A stretch of 64,000 bases of DNA from assembly GCA_036873755.1 (NCBI GenBank), contig JAVTVY010017271.1, forward strand, positions 124,001-188,000, given 5' to 3'. Within the stretch, counting starts at the first letter, position 1. Each line of letters starts with the position of its first letter. Positions 26,596 to 38,520 of this stretch are shown in pieces. Under the pieces are notes generated by a model. The model had not been told where the DNA came from. It saw only the letters and a list, made by a program, of their open reading frames with translations, and ran no database searches. This DNA comes from Hanleya hanleyi. Lineage: Eukaryota; Mollusca; Polyplacophora; Lepidopleurida; Hanleyidae. The translations under genes and the position numbers were made by a program.

Positions 26596-26850
26596 GAGTG
26601 AGTGAGTGAATATGATTTAACATCGCTTTCAACTGTATTTCAGTCATATCACGAGGTTGAGTTCTATTCCTTTTCACACCCGGGAACCACACAGGAGGGG
26701 TCCTATTCTCTTCACACCCAGGAATCCCACGGGTGCCTCAGTTAGTCGCCTCTTACGACAAGCTCTCTGAGGAGCTGAGGCCTATTCTTACCATGACCTG
26801 CGATGTGCACAATGACATCGCAGGTCAATCCACGGAAGCCCCACAGGGCT
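26596..26850 (-). mobile_element. SINE-like retroposon with (ACTC)n tail
   Basis: Read on the minus strand, the copy ends with CTGAAATACAGTTGAAAGCG, ATGTTAAATCATATT and (CACT)n. Its body has GTGTGAAAAGGAATAG, GTAAGAGGCGACTAACTGAGG and a palindromic head around GCGATGTCATTGTGCACATCGC. Related copies lie at 41042, 41346, 43453, 44195 and 44590, so this is a dispersed family. Confidence 0.7.
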
Positions 26851-27703
26851 ACATGTATACAACAATATATATATATATCAAACATGTCAAATATGCAGCC
26901 AAAGTATACAAGTACATGTAAAATGAGCCTCAAACAAGTTTTTCACTTATAGTCTGTGAATAAGCCATCACATAGTCAGCATCACTCACCCTGGAACATG
27001 TGGAATGGGTTGGTCCATATTTGTAAGAACTGCCCTTTGGATCCCTCACCATCCCAGGAAATTTTCACGTAATTAAGGTTTAAAATCAAGTAACCTGCCG
27101 CCCCAAAGATTATAGTATTATTTCTTATGTCACTGTAATAAATTTGACAAAAGCCCAGACATAAATTTGCCTTCCATGTACAGTGATATATATTTATAAG
27201 TGTAGAGTTTTGTGTCAAGATCAGCTGATCAGTGACAAGACAAATGTGATATATGCATGCATAGTTGAACTGAGGGAAAGCATGAAGATTGACATGTAAT
27301 TGCTTTGGTCTAATATCTAAATGTGGAAAATGAACATGCACGAAAAAATGTGTGTACATGTACATTTAATATTAAACCAATCATGATCATAGATTGACCT
27401 TGATATCATTTCATAGTACACTAATTGTATGTAACACATTTAACTACATGTACTGTATGTAAACAGTAACTGAAAAAGCTAAATGACAAGAAACAGAGAT
27501 GAGACATTCCAGAATACCAGCCAAATAACATGTACAGTGTAGCCCCAATATAAGGTGCCTCCATAAAGTGCTAATTCTGAAATACGGTGGGTGCTATGTT
27601 GTCCCAAAGTGAATAAATGCACATCATTCATCCCCTTTATTGGGCTGAAAACCTATAAGATCCCCCAATAACCATGTTATCGTGAGATTACACTCTATAT
27701 ACA
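26851..27703. other. Unassigned sequence with one possible splice donor
   Basis: AT-rich. On the minus strand CCAGG|GTGAGT at about 26990 is a good donor and follows a short frame, but no acceptor or partner exon is evident and the phase would not match the exon at 21416. Nothing else is seen. Confidence 0.3.
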
Positions 27704-27930
27704 AGAGAGAGAGAGAGAGAGAGTTACAATTTTGTAGCAGTCCATTCTGACTATATTTACAAGCCTTCAGAGAAATACTTTCTCCATCCTCAGGTGGAGT
27801 GGCAAATGTCGATTCTGATATAAGGTGTGTGGATTTGCCACTCTACCTGAGGATGGAGAAAGTATTTCTCTGAAGGCTTGTAAATACAGTCAGAATGGAC
27901 TTCTACAAAATTGTATCTCTCTCTCTCTTT
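27704..27930. repeat. Foldback hairpin with ~100-bp arms flanked by GA/CT runs
   Basis: The left arm (about 27704-27807, from (GA)n through GTCCATTCTGACTATATTTAC and CCTCAGGTGGAGTGGCAAAT) is the near-perfect inverse of the right arm (about 27833-27930). The loop is about 25 bp. It may be a snap-back MITE or fold into a long hairpin RNA if transcribed. Confidence 0.9.
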
Positions 27931-29379
27931 TATATATATTGTAATAAAAATTGTATCCGTCATCATCTTTATTCTGGGATTAGTTAAACCACTTCATAGT
28001 AGGATATACCTAAAGAAAGAGAGAGAATTAAGGTTTAACGTCGCCACTGTAAACACAAATAAGACTCTAGGCTCTTTACCTACTTCAAGATCTTTATCAA
28101 CCCATGACAGATTTCCCCCACATTTCAAAAAGTTAAGATGCTTTCAGAATTTAGAAATCGTAATTGCAATACACAAACCTGTGGTTTCCAGGGTTATCTC
28201 TCGATGTACAGTGTTAATTTTCAATTATAATCCAGTTGAGGTCAATTCTGGTCGTTACAACTTTAGCTCTTTTATATTCCAGCTAGAAAAACTTCCATAA
28301 CATTTTATGGAATACTGATGCTGCCATATTGATCTGCATCACTCACTCAGGCTCGATCCAAACTGACTTCCACCTTCCAACAATGTCCAACAAAAAATTA
28401 TCCCAGTACTTGGTACTTTTCAGAATGTGTAGTCAACCCTCATTATAACGACCACATTTGTTCCAGTTATCATGAATTTGCTGTTATAATGAATGTCGTT
28501 CCACTGTATAAACGCACATGAAATTATGCATGCATCAAACATTTCCGCCAAGTAGATTGTTTCGGGTTCTGCCCACGGCTTGCCCACACCAGGTGGTGGC
28601 TGGGTGCGCCGGGCACTCACATAAAATCAATAATCAGCAATTGACACGTATAGGGCTTCATCAAAATTTCCACTAAATGTATATGTATTTGGACTGAGAA
28701 TACCAAGCACTCAATACTTTAAATATTTTGGTTAGAAAAAGTTTGCAGATTAAAGTGAGATATCAATAAGCCTCATATCGATGGATTCTGTAAACTGCTG
28801 TGAAGTTCGCTATTATCAATGGTAATAGATATGATGATAGTGGAGTTGCCATATACCACGAATGAAAGAATATCTTGTCAGAGAAATTTGAAAATCTGCC
28901 CACTTCGACGGGTTTTCTGTCTCGCCATTCAATATGTGTTGCATGCGGAGATGAAAATGATATTATCTCACTGGATGACGTCTGAGTGACGTAGAGACGC
29001 TCACGAATCTGAATGCTGAACACCTGCAGCTATACGATAACGTCATGGCTCATGTCTGAGGTTCGGCAGAGTAGCAGAGCATACGTAGGCAGAATGCACC
29101 ACACATACATATACATATAGTTTACACTTGTTGACCGGGCCATCGAAAAATAAATGGCTTGGCATGCCATTTATTTTTAAAAAGCAATTCCTTCCATTTT
29201 CTTGTGAATGGTAGACACAGGTTTAGTTTTACACAGATGTATTTAATTTTGTACCTGTCATAACATATGTCACTTTCGCAGAGTTTGAGAGACTTCGATT
29301 CCAGCCTGGATAAAGGCTGATTACACTTTCAAAGTTTAATAGTTTTTAAAATTCCACCCCATGATTTCAAGTGTACTGT
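27931..29379. other. Unassigned sequence
   Basis: A (GA)n-AATTAAGGTTTAACGTCGCC junction near 28018-28050 resembles a LINE or SINE tail on the minus strand. CAACCCTCATTATAACGACC near 28435 resembles a common MITE terminus. A 13-bp-arm hairpin with AAATAAATGGC and its inverse lies near 29148-29178. No gene is supported. Confidence 0.4.
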
Positions 29380-29620
29380 AAATATGGTAATCCATCAGAT
29401 AATTCATTCGCCCAAACTTCAATCAGTTGTTCTAAGAAATTTGATCACCCTTCAAAATCATTAAAATAACAAAGAAATAATGGATTACATATAACTGCAT
29501 GATAAATATTGGATCATTTTATCAACTTTCTGTTCTAATGAAGTTGACCACCCCCTCAATTTTATGGTAAGAAATTTCATTTCTATGACTGAAATATTAG
29601 ACGATCACTACACATGTATG
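29380..29620 (+). repeat. Dispersed repeat, copy 1
   Basis: It contains AAATTTGATCACCCTTCAAAATC, then AATAACAAAGAAATAATGG, then TTCTAATGAAGTTGACCACC and CAATTTTATGG. Copies occur inverted at 37375-37560 and direct at 38330-38520. The two (A)NTTTGA(T/C)CACCC words in each copy are direct repeats, so the unit looks like a decayed dimer. Confidence 0.65.
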
Positions 29621-29665
29621 TAGAGATTATGCATTTTTAATTAACATGAGGCAAAGCACCAACAG

Positions 29666-29738
29666 GAGTGACTGAGTGAGTGAGTAGTAGGGTTTAACGT
29701 CGTTTACAACCTTGTTTCAATCATATCACGACGGTCAA
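29666..29738 (-). mobile_element. SINE 3'-tail fragment
   Basis: GAGTGACTGAGTGAGTGAG and TAGGGTTTAACGTCGTTTAC, then TTGTTTCAATCATATCACG, is the inverse of the tail of the SINE at 25791-26125. Only the tail remains. Confidence 0.7.
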
Positions 29739-32700
29739 AGCACCAATATTACCAACATGACCGATAGGATAAAAGTACGCTTATAGGCTTTGTCATGTTT
29801 GTGGAGGGTAGAAAATCCCATTTTAAACGGCCCTTGACAAACAAATATTTGACCTTGTCTCAACAGAAGTGCTTATCTGTATTAATACATTAATACGTCT
29901 GATAAAATTCTGAAAAATGATGGCTTATCATTTTGAATATGCAGCTGCTTATCTCAAACCGTGGACAATGTTGACATTATGTCATAACATGCTGTACATT
30001 GTTCACCTAACTATATACTTACAAAGAATATATATGTCGAGTACATGTATTTTGTAATAGAGCGATTTGATCAACTCATGCTTGTACAAGCAAACTGTAT
30101 GTTCATTAGTATCGAGACTAACACTCTTGATGCAGAATAATCATCTTTAAATCCCTAAATTCCAACCTTCAGGAATGTGATATCACACACTCTTGTCAAA
30201 AAGCTACTTCAAAAACGAAAGACTGAAGATGGCAAGCATGTGTCATAATGTAAACACGCAGAGACGGCCAATAGCTACATACATGTATAGGTGAACATCT
30301 ATATGTACAGACAATGTATTTATAACCTCCTCATGTCAGTCACATTGGTGACTGGTCTCTTGTTTGACTTCAAGTTATGACTATCAAACAAAGAATTACT
30401 CAATTGTCTATTTACCCATTGTAATTACGTATAGTTCATTTGATTGTTCTCAATATTCTATACAGCACATTGGGCTCCATATTCAGGTGGCTCAAGGGGG
30501 TCAGGCAAACGTTTTGCCCAGTGACCTATCATTATTATCATTATTATTATCATTATTATCATTATTATCATTTTACTACGAATATCAATAAGAAAACATT
30601 AAAAAATTGGGTAGTTTTCATTTTAGATTTTTCTCTACATTCTCGTCAATTTCATTGGGGTCTACAGTTTTGCAATATAATACGAAAAATGCCCTTTTTT
30701 CATAGAAATTTCAGTAAATGAGAGTATTGGGAGCAAAATGTATTTTTTTATTTACAGAAATGCCATGTGACCTGGAAAATTGTGCTTTCATAGGTGAAAA
30801 TGTGTAAAAATTTATCTTGAGCCATCGGGCACAATAAATTACAGTTTGAGAGTACAAAATTTTCTGTAGATAAAAAAAACATTGTTCAATGACAATTGTT
30901 AATCCATCTTAGTATCTACATGTATTGATGAATCAAAACGTTTTCATACAAAGCACTTTAAAGAACCCCACCCCCATTATCTGCAGCCGCTAATACGTTT
31001 ATTGCTAGGAAGTCGATGATGTTAAAGGGAGACATCTTTTCCAAAATGACACTGTCACACTTATTTACCCCACGAGCTACCTCAAAAAATAATAAAAATT
31101 AACTCAAAAGAGAATAATTTTGAACGGATTTTGGAATAGGATAATGTGTTCTGCAAATTTCAAAGCAATTTAGACTGCATGGAAGGAATTTTGGCACACT
31201 GACTTGGAAAACCCAGGTTAATATTTTGCTTCATGACCATGGTTTATTCATGTTTGAAAACCTGGTGTTCCCCATTTTTATTGGGTTTTTCTATTTAGCA
31301 TTGTTCAGAAAATTCTTGTGTTATTTAGAGGAAAATGACATTTTAAATTCTTAACAAATATGCGGGGGGGGACAATTGTATGAAAATACAGGCATTTTCA
31401 ATGGAATTCCTATCTAATTCTTTAATTTAGAAATGGGTTGAATCAATAAATTAGACCATACAAAATTCGAGATAATGCAAATATAAACCTTATTTGTATC
31501 CGTTAATTTATTTATTTTTAGGGTCTATACTACCTCTTGTCTAGTAAATATGGCATATATTTTTGCAAATTTTCTAGAACCTCCTTGAATATTGTTGTGG
31601 CATGTGTGTGTGTGTGGTGTAGTGAGGTGAGTGGTGGGGAAGCATAGTGTTAGCCAGAAATTTGAATCAGGGTGCTAAAATTACATTTTTCTCTGACAAC
31701 ACTGTGTCTACTTGCTATCTCTCCTGTGCCGAATTTCAAAACATGGTGCTGCAAGACACCCTGGCACCCCTTTAGCTTATTGCACGAGGAGAAGGCTCGG
31801 AAAATACCAATTTAAATCAATTGATTAAAATTACTTTCATTTATTCTGAAAAGCAAGGGAAATGCTGGAACTTGATCTGGATGTGCATAATGTACAAGTT
31901 GTCGTCTTCATTTCAAATCAGCTTTTTTAAACAGCACTACATGTATAACCATATTGGTAAATAGTTAGATACTTTCTGGATCCATCTGAAGTATGAGGCA
32001 ATTTATTTGCTAAGGTGTACAAATTGGGTATTAATTTTTCAAAGAATTTATTGTTTTATTGAATCTGTTCAGTACAAGAGCAAAGACAGTTTTTTATACT
32101 CTATGTTTGCAGAGATAAATATTATAATATCATGCCCTGGACATCAGAATTGAAAAAATTAATTATCCATATTCACTATTTATTGCTTGATATTTATAAG
32201 AAAATTGTGACATGTACACAATATGGGAATTTCGGGCGGGCATATATTTCAAATAATAAACAATGTGTGTTGCGGCAAACTGATATGTGGTGAAAGGTGA
32301 TCTTTTTTTCTAATTTCTTTCCTATAAAATTTGTTGATTAATGAACTAACCAATTTGCTTTGGTTGAAAAACCCCAACACTTGGTTGGACTAACATTGTC
32401 TGTCAACTATGCTATGAATTTTCACAATTGAAAATTCATGAAACTTGAGGCCTAATTCTATGCAATGATCTCAAGGCCTCTCCCAGACTAAACATCTTTA
32501 ATTTGTAAAAGTATTGGCAGTTGATGTTAATTTAAACTTCGCCTGGATTGTTTTGAAGTTGAAGCTTGAATTGCCTGACATGTGTTCGTCCAACTATTTT
32601 ATGACAATTTTATCTCTTGATAAAAGATGGATTATCAACCCATTTGTTTCATCTCTGCTTCCATGGAATGATATCCTCTGCTCATAGATTATAAAATGGA

Positions 32701-33376
32701 TAGTTCTTCTCTAACTGAGAAATAGATGTTTTGTGATACAGCACATGTTTGTCTGTCAATGTTTGTCCAACATTTATAAAAAAAATCCCCTAAAAATCTG
32801 AAAAATTAAAAAAAATTCATGTTATTCACTGGACAGAGTTCAGTATTAAATTTGAGTGATAAACAGTGATATTTGTTTTAAGAAAATGAAAAAGAAAATG
32901 ATCAAATCATCCAGAAATGTCTGTCAACGTTCGTCCAACATTGACAGTACGTAATACATTATTGCAAAGCATTGTGAATTACCAAATGTAATGCATAGCT
33001 TATCGTTTAACTGTTAATTTTGCGTACAGCACACGCGTCTCTATTATTTCTTCACCAGAAACTACTGCTTATCTGAAATTGGGATTTGAACTCTTGTGTC
33101 ACACCTATTTGTACACCTTAGCATATAAACAGCCATATGTTATTATAATTCAAAAATAATCCATCTTCAAATAAACGATTCCTATGATGTATTCAGAGAA
33201 GTGCATATAAATGTATGATAGAAATTCAATGTGTGAGCCCAAAATTTGAAATGAAAAAAGCAGAATAAAAAGGAAAATTATCCATATAAAAACTATGGTA
33301 CAAACTGATTGTTCCAATGATTCTTGAACTCTACGAGCATTAAATAAACCCTCAACCAGTCATAAATATTCTGAAA
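29739..33376. other. Long AT-rich stretch without genes
   Basis: It contains an (ATT)n/(ATC)n microsatellite at about 30529-30572, a (GT)n run near 31601-31616, and three or four degenerate copies of TGTCTGTCAA(T/C)GTT(T/C)GTCC between 32380 and 32945. No exon, RNA gene or transposon end is supported. Confidence 0.45.
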
Positions 33377-33442
33377 CCACTCCGGATCACTAAGTAAACC
33401 ACTCCGGATCACTAAGTAAACCACTCTGGATCACTAAGTAAA
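33377..33442. repeat. 22-bp tandem repeat, three units
   Basis: CCACTCCGGATCACTAAGTA plus AA is repeated three times in a row with one substitution in the last copy. Confidence 0.95.
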
Positions 33443-34977
33443 TGTAATACATTGGATCCCTGAAAAACTACACTTAAAAAAGATCAACTATCCTTATACA
33501 TGTAATTCCTATAATAATTCAATCAAACAAAGGCAGTTCACTTTTCAACTCTCAAGATTGTCAAATATTCAAACACAGAGTCTGAGAAAAATTGCATTTC
33601 CATTCTTCTTTCAAATTGAAGAAAAGTCATATAACGACAAAATGTGACACTTTGTTCATGTACATGTAACTGGTGCCATGAAGAATATTACCAGATACAA
33701 CAGGGTGAAAGTTCGTACACATTGAAGCTTTCAACTTTCAATTTTCAAGGTCTTTTCAAGGTAATAGTCCCTGTTTTCACGGCATATTACATGTACGTCC
33801 ATTGTCAATAAAGCTAAACAGATCAAATTTTTTGTTTTGGCTTAAATACAAGTATGAATGTCCCATCAACAAATGTATTGTTCATATACATTGACCTTCA
33901 AATACATGTGGACATGGAAATTCTTCTTGGATGAATAAAGAATATAGCTATGATGGAGTTAATTTTGCCATCAAATGGCAAGGGCAGTAAAACTTTGAGC
34001 TATAACCTAACAACTGAATTGACAACAATTGTCAGGAATTCTCATTTTGAAGGTGTTTTAAGGTCTTTAGCACTATTTTCTAATTTTCAACGTCTTTCGA
34101 GGCCTTGAATTCGAAATTGTCATTTTCAAGGCTTTTCAAAGTTTTCAAGTTAGTGAACAAACCCCGATCAATTTTGCTGCATTTCCCGTGATCGAATCAT
34201 TAGTGGAATTACTGGTAAATGTACCATCAATTGAATCATCAACATCACTTTCCAGTTTCAATAAATCTGAAAACCCCGCTATTGTTCATGCTTATAAGTC
34301 AGTGTATATTACATGATTGATCCATCACGATCGATGTAATGGCTAGGCTCATAAGCTGTGACAGTTCTGTCATTTTCTTCCATTTGGCCCTTTCCATATA
34401 TTTACCCACATCGAGTAAGGAATCTCTCTCATAATACTCACAACTTATTAAAAAATTTAATTTTTAATATTTGGCAGACTGTTTTTGTCATGAGAAGTCA
34501 CAAAGTAGTCCATCAAAAAACTCGTTTGAATATGAAATAATCTGGATATATTTAGAGAATCGGCAACTGAATATTAGTCTCTCGTCTATCAGAAGCTGGA
34601 AATTATTATCTTGTCACGTATATATATTAAAAAAAATCAGAAAAATTAACTAAGTCATCTGCCGCTATGTCAAGTAGTTCCAGCAAAATGTGTCCCTCCC
34701 CAGCAATCCATCCAGCCAAGGGCTTCGGGCGGGCGGCAGATACACACCCTGGTGCCAGGATGCAGTTCTGTGTGTAAAGAGGAGTTTATTCTAAATCGAA
34801 CCAATCAGTAAGAATGGTAACAGGTCAGTCAGCTCATTCCATCAATCCGTTTTAAGATTGGAGTTTGAATTTCATCCCTACCTAAACATGCCAAAATAAA
34901 GATGTCTGACTGAAATGGCAAAACTATTAATATCCAGCATCAAAGCTAACCCTGCAGTTTTCAATATCGCGATGCTA
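33443..34977. other. Unassigned sequence
   Basis: AT-rich with no frame above 60 codons that looks coding. A GC-richer patch near 34680-34760 has no recognisable feature. Confidence 0.4.
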
Positions 34978-35119
34978 ATTCAAAACACAGGGGCTCATTA
35001 CCAATTGGTTAGTATGTTGATTTGGGGGGCCGAGGTCTCCCTTTCTTCATGACCATGACCCCCCAATCAACATAATTTTAACCAAATAAGCAATGGTAAC
35101 AAGCCCCTGTGATTCAAAA
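34978..35119. mobile_element. 126-bp MITE with perfect 8-bp duplication
   Basis: The element 34986-35111 starts CACAGGGGCTCATTACC and ends GGTAACAAGCCCCTGTG. The flanks are ATTCAAAA at 34978-34985 and 35112-35119. The inner arms (GTATGTTGATTTGGGGGG and CCCCCCAATCAACATAA) also pair. The 8-bp duplication fits the hAT superfamily. Confidence 0.85.
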
Positions 35120-37374
35120 CAACAAAGAGGAATGAAAAATACGAGATAGTATAAAGGAGGCCCAAGAACTCATTAAATCACCAAAACAGTCCAGGTAAAT
35201 ACCAGATATCAATACCAGATTTGGTATCTACAGGTACCAGGAGTTCCCGAACTATAATTCAACATATTACTAAATATATGGAAGAACATGCTGAAAATAC
35301 ATAATTGAAAATACAAATCAATCTTAATAAAATCTTAATTCATATGAAGGAAAGGTAAAGACATACATTTAACATCGACTCCGGCAGCTCATACCCACGA
35401 GAGAAGTACAGTTGGACCGGCATGTTGTCAAAGATATTGTCTCCTACGCCATCATCAATACACCTGCGAATCGATTCAATGACCAGTGGTCACCGCCAGT
35501 CATATACTACCAAGTCTCACTATACACTGTAGGTTTACTAACAACGCGGTTAATGATACCGACATTCAGAAAAGACAACAGGGCAAAAAACTTACTTGAT
35601 TGTGGAACATTTAAAAATCCGGCTTCCCCAACATTGCGTGGGATTTTTAAAACCTCTCACTGGTTTATATTACATGGAGACGCGTACACGGCAAATGTAT
35701 CATATGTAAATGTACATATCCACATGAGTGACATTGAAACACCAAATGCATACATGTATATCTAAGCTGTCAGACAAGGTTTTTCACAAAGTAAGTCTGC
35801 CAAGATGAACGTCTTATTTCTTTATACGAGTTGGTAAGAGTTTTCGCGAGTGATGAATTGACAGGGCAAAAATCTTTTTGCCATTGCTGACTGGTCTGAT
35901 TGAGTCAGCATTGACAGGTATATGTAGATAGGATTGATTATTGCTGACTTAGTTCTGTACAAGATGAGCTTGATCACAACCCGAAACACGACTATACACC
36001 TGACTGCCAAGGTCCTTAACGAAATAGGAGACATTCGACTAGCTCGTTACGTAATTACTACACCTGGACCAGAGGTTTTAAAATTTAACAAAATTAAATT
36101 AATTAATTGTAGCATTAAGCATGAGGACATGCCTAAACGTGCAACTCCCAGATCATAGTTTTAATGCCTAAACTTTATAAACATGTAAACAGGGGTTTAC
36201 ATTGTATAGATCAGCGACTTTTTTTCAGTTTGACTTTTTTCATTACATCGAATTAACGTCAATATAGACGACAGTAGAATACCGCAATTGGTGGTTGGTC
36301 ATTGAAAAAAAATGCTTACATACCGGCGACGTGTAGATCCATACTAGAAGATTAGCTTCCAAATCTGTCATATCGGTAATCACAGTCAAGGTTTTCAAAC
36401 AGGTATAAAGCTTGATTGTTTTACGTAGACTGAAGTATCGGCAATTACAGAGTTTTTTTCTTTATCTCCTGTACTGTAGTGATTTCACAAAAATGTGATC
36501 CAAGCGCACTCATACATGTATGCCTTACTTTGCTGTCTTCTTATCACTGACGATCTCTAATATGCCAGAGGAAAATTACATTCATTCACAAATTTAGTTC
36601 CGAGCCTTCAAGCGATATATACCTTCCCATTGTGCAATTCATCACAACCAAGTGACTCCTATAATCTGCCATGTGTGCATTGTACATGTACGCTACACTT
36701 CCACAAAACTAGCTATCATTTCAGACTTTCTTAACCAATAACATAGCACATCTACACAAAATGTACATGTAAAGGTGTTATACAGTACCAGTAATGAGTA
36801 TAGACTTTTCTAATACAGTATAGTTTACATAATGGTACACTTGTACATCAAATTGCTGAAACTGTAGATTACAACACCATTACTTTCTAATTATTTTTTT
36901 CAAATTTGAATTGTCTTCATTTTGATAGGTCTTTACATGCAGCGGTTTTTCTAGCCTTTTTTTCATTGGGTTACCCAATAATAATATAGAGAAAAGTTTG
37001 AATTAAATAGAAAAATGATTTTTTTTTTTTTTTTCAGTTTTTGATTTTGTAGACCCTTGCACGCACGAGAAGTAATACAGTGTTACCCAATTTTCTTCCA
37101 GGCATGTACTTTTTAGACTTTTTCAAACTTGAAAATTGATTTTCATCAATTTGTAAATGAAAAAGACAGAAAAAAATATATATATTTTTGAATTTCTAGT
37201 GAAAAGTCATTTTTCCATTTACAATATTTATCATGGTTTTCATGTTGGTTTCTGGTGAGAAAACCTTTTGAAAGGTGGCCTAAGTTTTTAAAGCATTTTC
37301 AAGCCCTTTCCAGGACGGGATTCAATTTCCATGACTTTCCAGGACTCACTCGGACAATCACAAGAATTGAAATT
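35120..37374. other. Unassigned sequence
   Basis: AT-rich. A 117-codon open frame at 35412-35765 has no domain or motif that I recognise and no splice context, so I do not call it. A poly-T run is at 37019-37034. Confidence 0.4.
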
Positions 37375-37560
37375 TCCCACCCTAAAATCAGGGGGTGATA
37401 CAATTTATTAGAATCAAAACCTTGTTCAAAATCAATTTTAATAATCCATTATTTCTTTATTATTTCAATGATTTTGGAGGGTGATCCAATTTATTACAAT
37501 ATCTGGTTAAATTCTGTCCACAAATTTTGTGTGATTAAATTATTAGACGATTTACAATAC
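37375..37560 (-). repeat. Dispersed repeat, copy 2 (inverted)
   Basis: The inverse complement matches 29380-29620, including the word AATAATAAAGAAATAATGG flanked by two (T/C)GATCACCC-like words. Confidence 0.6.
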
Positions 37561-38329
37561 ATGTATCATATATATATATTTTAATAATGTTCAACATACA
37601 CACCTACATTGTAATTAACATGTATTCTACGTGATATGGATTTTTGCATTTCAAAAGGACAAACGTTGGCCAGTTACATGATGTACAAATATAATACGCT
37701 GGATTCTCATGTGCAAACAAAAACACAATCTTGAAAATATCTGTCCATATCTTCACTACATCTGCAATATACTGGTCAAAGTTAGGAAAAAATATGACCA
37801 CTAGAGAAAATCAATAAATATTATAATACATGTATCAAGAAAAAACTAAATAATTATGTCCAGTCACCATATCATCATGGAAAAGATAAGCACATAATTA
37901 GCTCTAGGCAATATTTTATCCTCGTTAAGAAATCTATGGAGACTGACACACCTGTCTCTATTATAAACTAACCCACAAAAATGATGATGCTGAGTTGTCA
38001 TGCATAAAGTTTCCATTATGGATTGACTGGGTTTTAAACAACTCCCCTACACAACACAGTGGCACAATCCGTGCACTGTATACAAAATTAAAGGGTTAAC
38101 AAAACTACAGAATGTTCCATTTTCCAAATAGAGGTGCTCATCATTTCCACTTGTACATGTTGAACAATAGGGCACAATAAACATACTTTTGCTCAAATTA
38201 TTAAAGGCTCCTAGTCCTATAACAAAACTTGAAATGAAGTGAAATGCAACCTGCACAATCACAACACATTTTTAGAAGGATCATTAACCATAATAAAAAG
38301 ACATATTATTCTTGGCCTGATGCGAATAG
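37561..38329. other. Unassigned sequence
   Basis: AT-rich, with no gene, RNA or repeat recognised. Confidence 0.4.
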
Positions 38330-38520
38330 TAAATCCTCCAAAAATTCAATCACCCCCAATCTTGCAGACAAAATTCTTCCTCTATTAAATTTGATCAGTT
38401 TCTAAAATTATAAAATAACAAAGAAATGATTTTGTCAACTTCATGTTCTAATAAATTTGATTACCCCCCGATTTTATACATATATTGAGAAATTGCACTT
38501 CATATGAACGATTAGGGGAT
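38330..38520 (+). repeat. Dispersed repeat, copy 3
   Basis: It has CAATCACCCCCAATC, AATAACAAAGAAATGATTTTG and TTCTAATAAATTTGATTACC in the same order as the copy at 29380-29620. Confidence 0.6.

Noticed and set aside
35412..35765. 117-codon open frame as a gene
   Set aside because: No recognisable motif, no splice or promoter context, and ordinary composition for the region.
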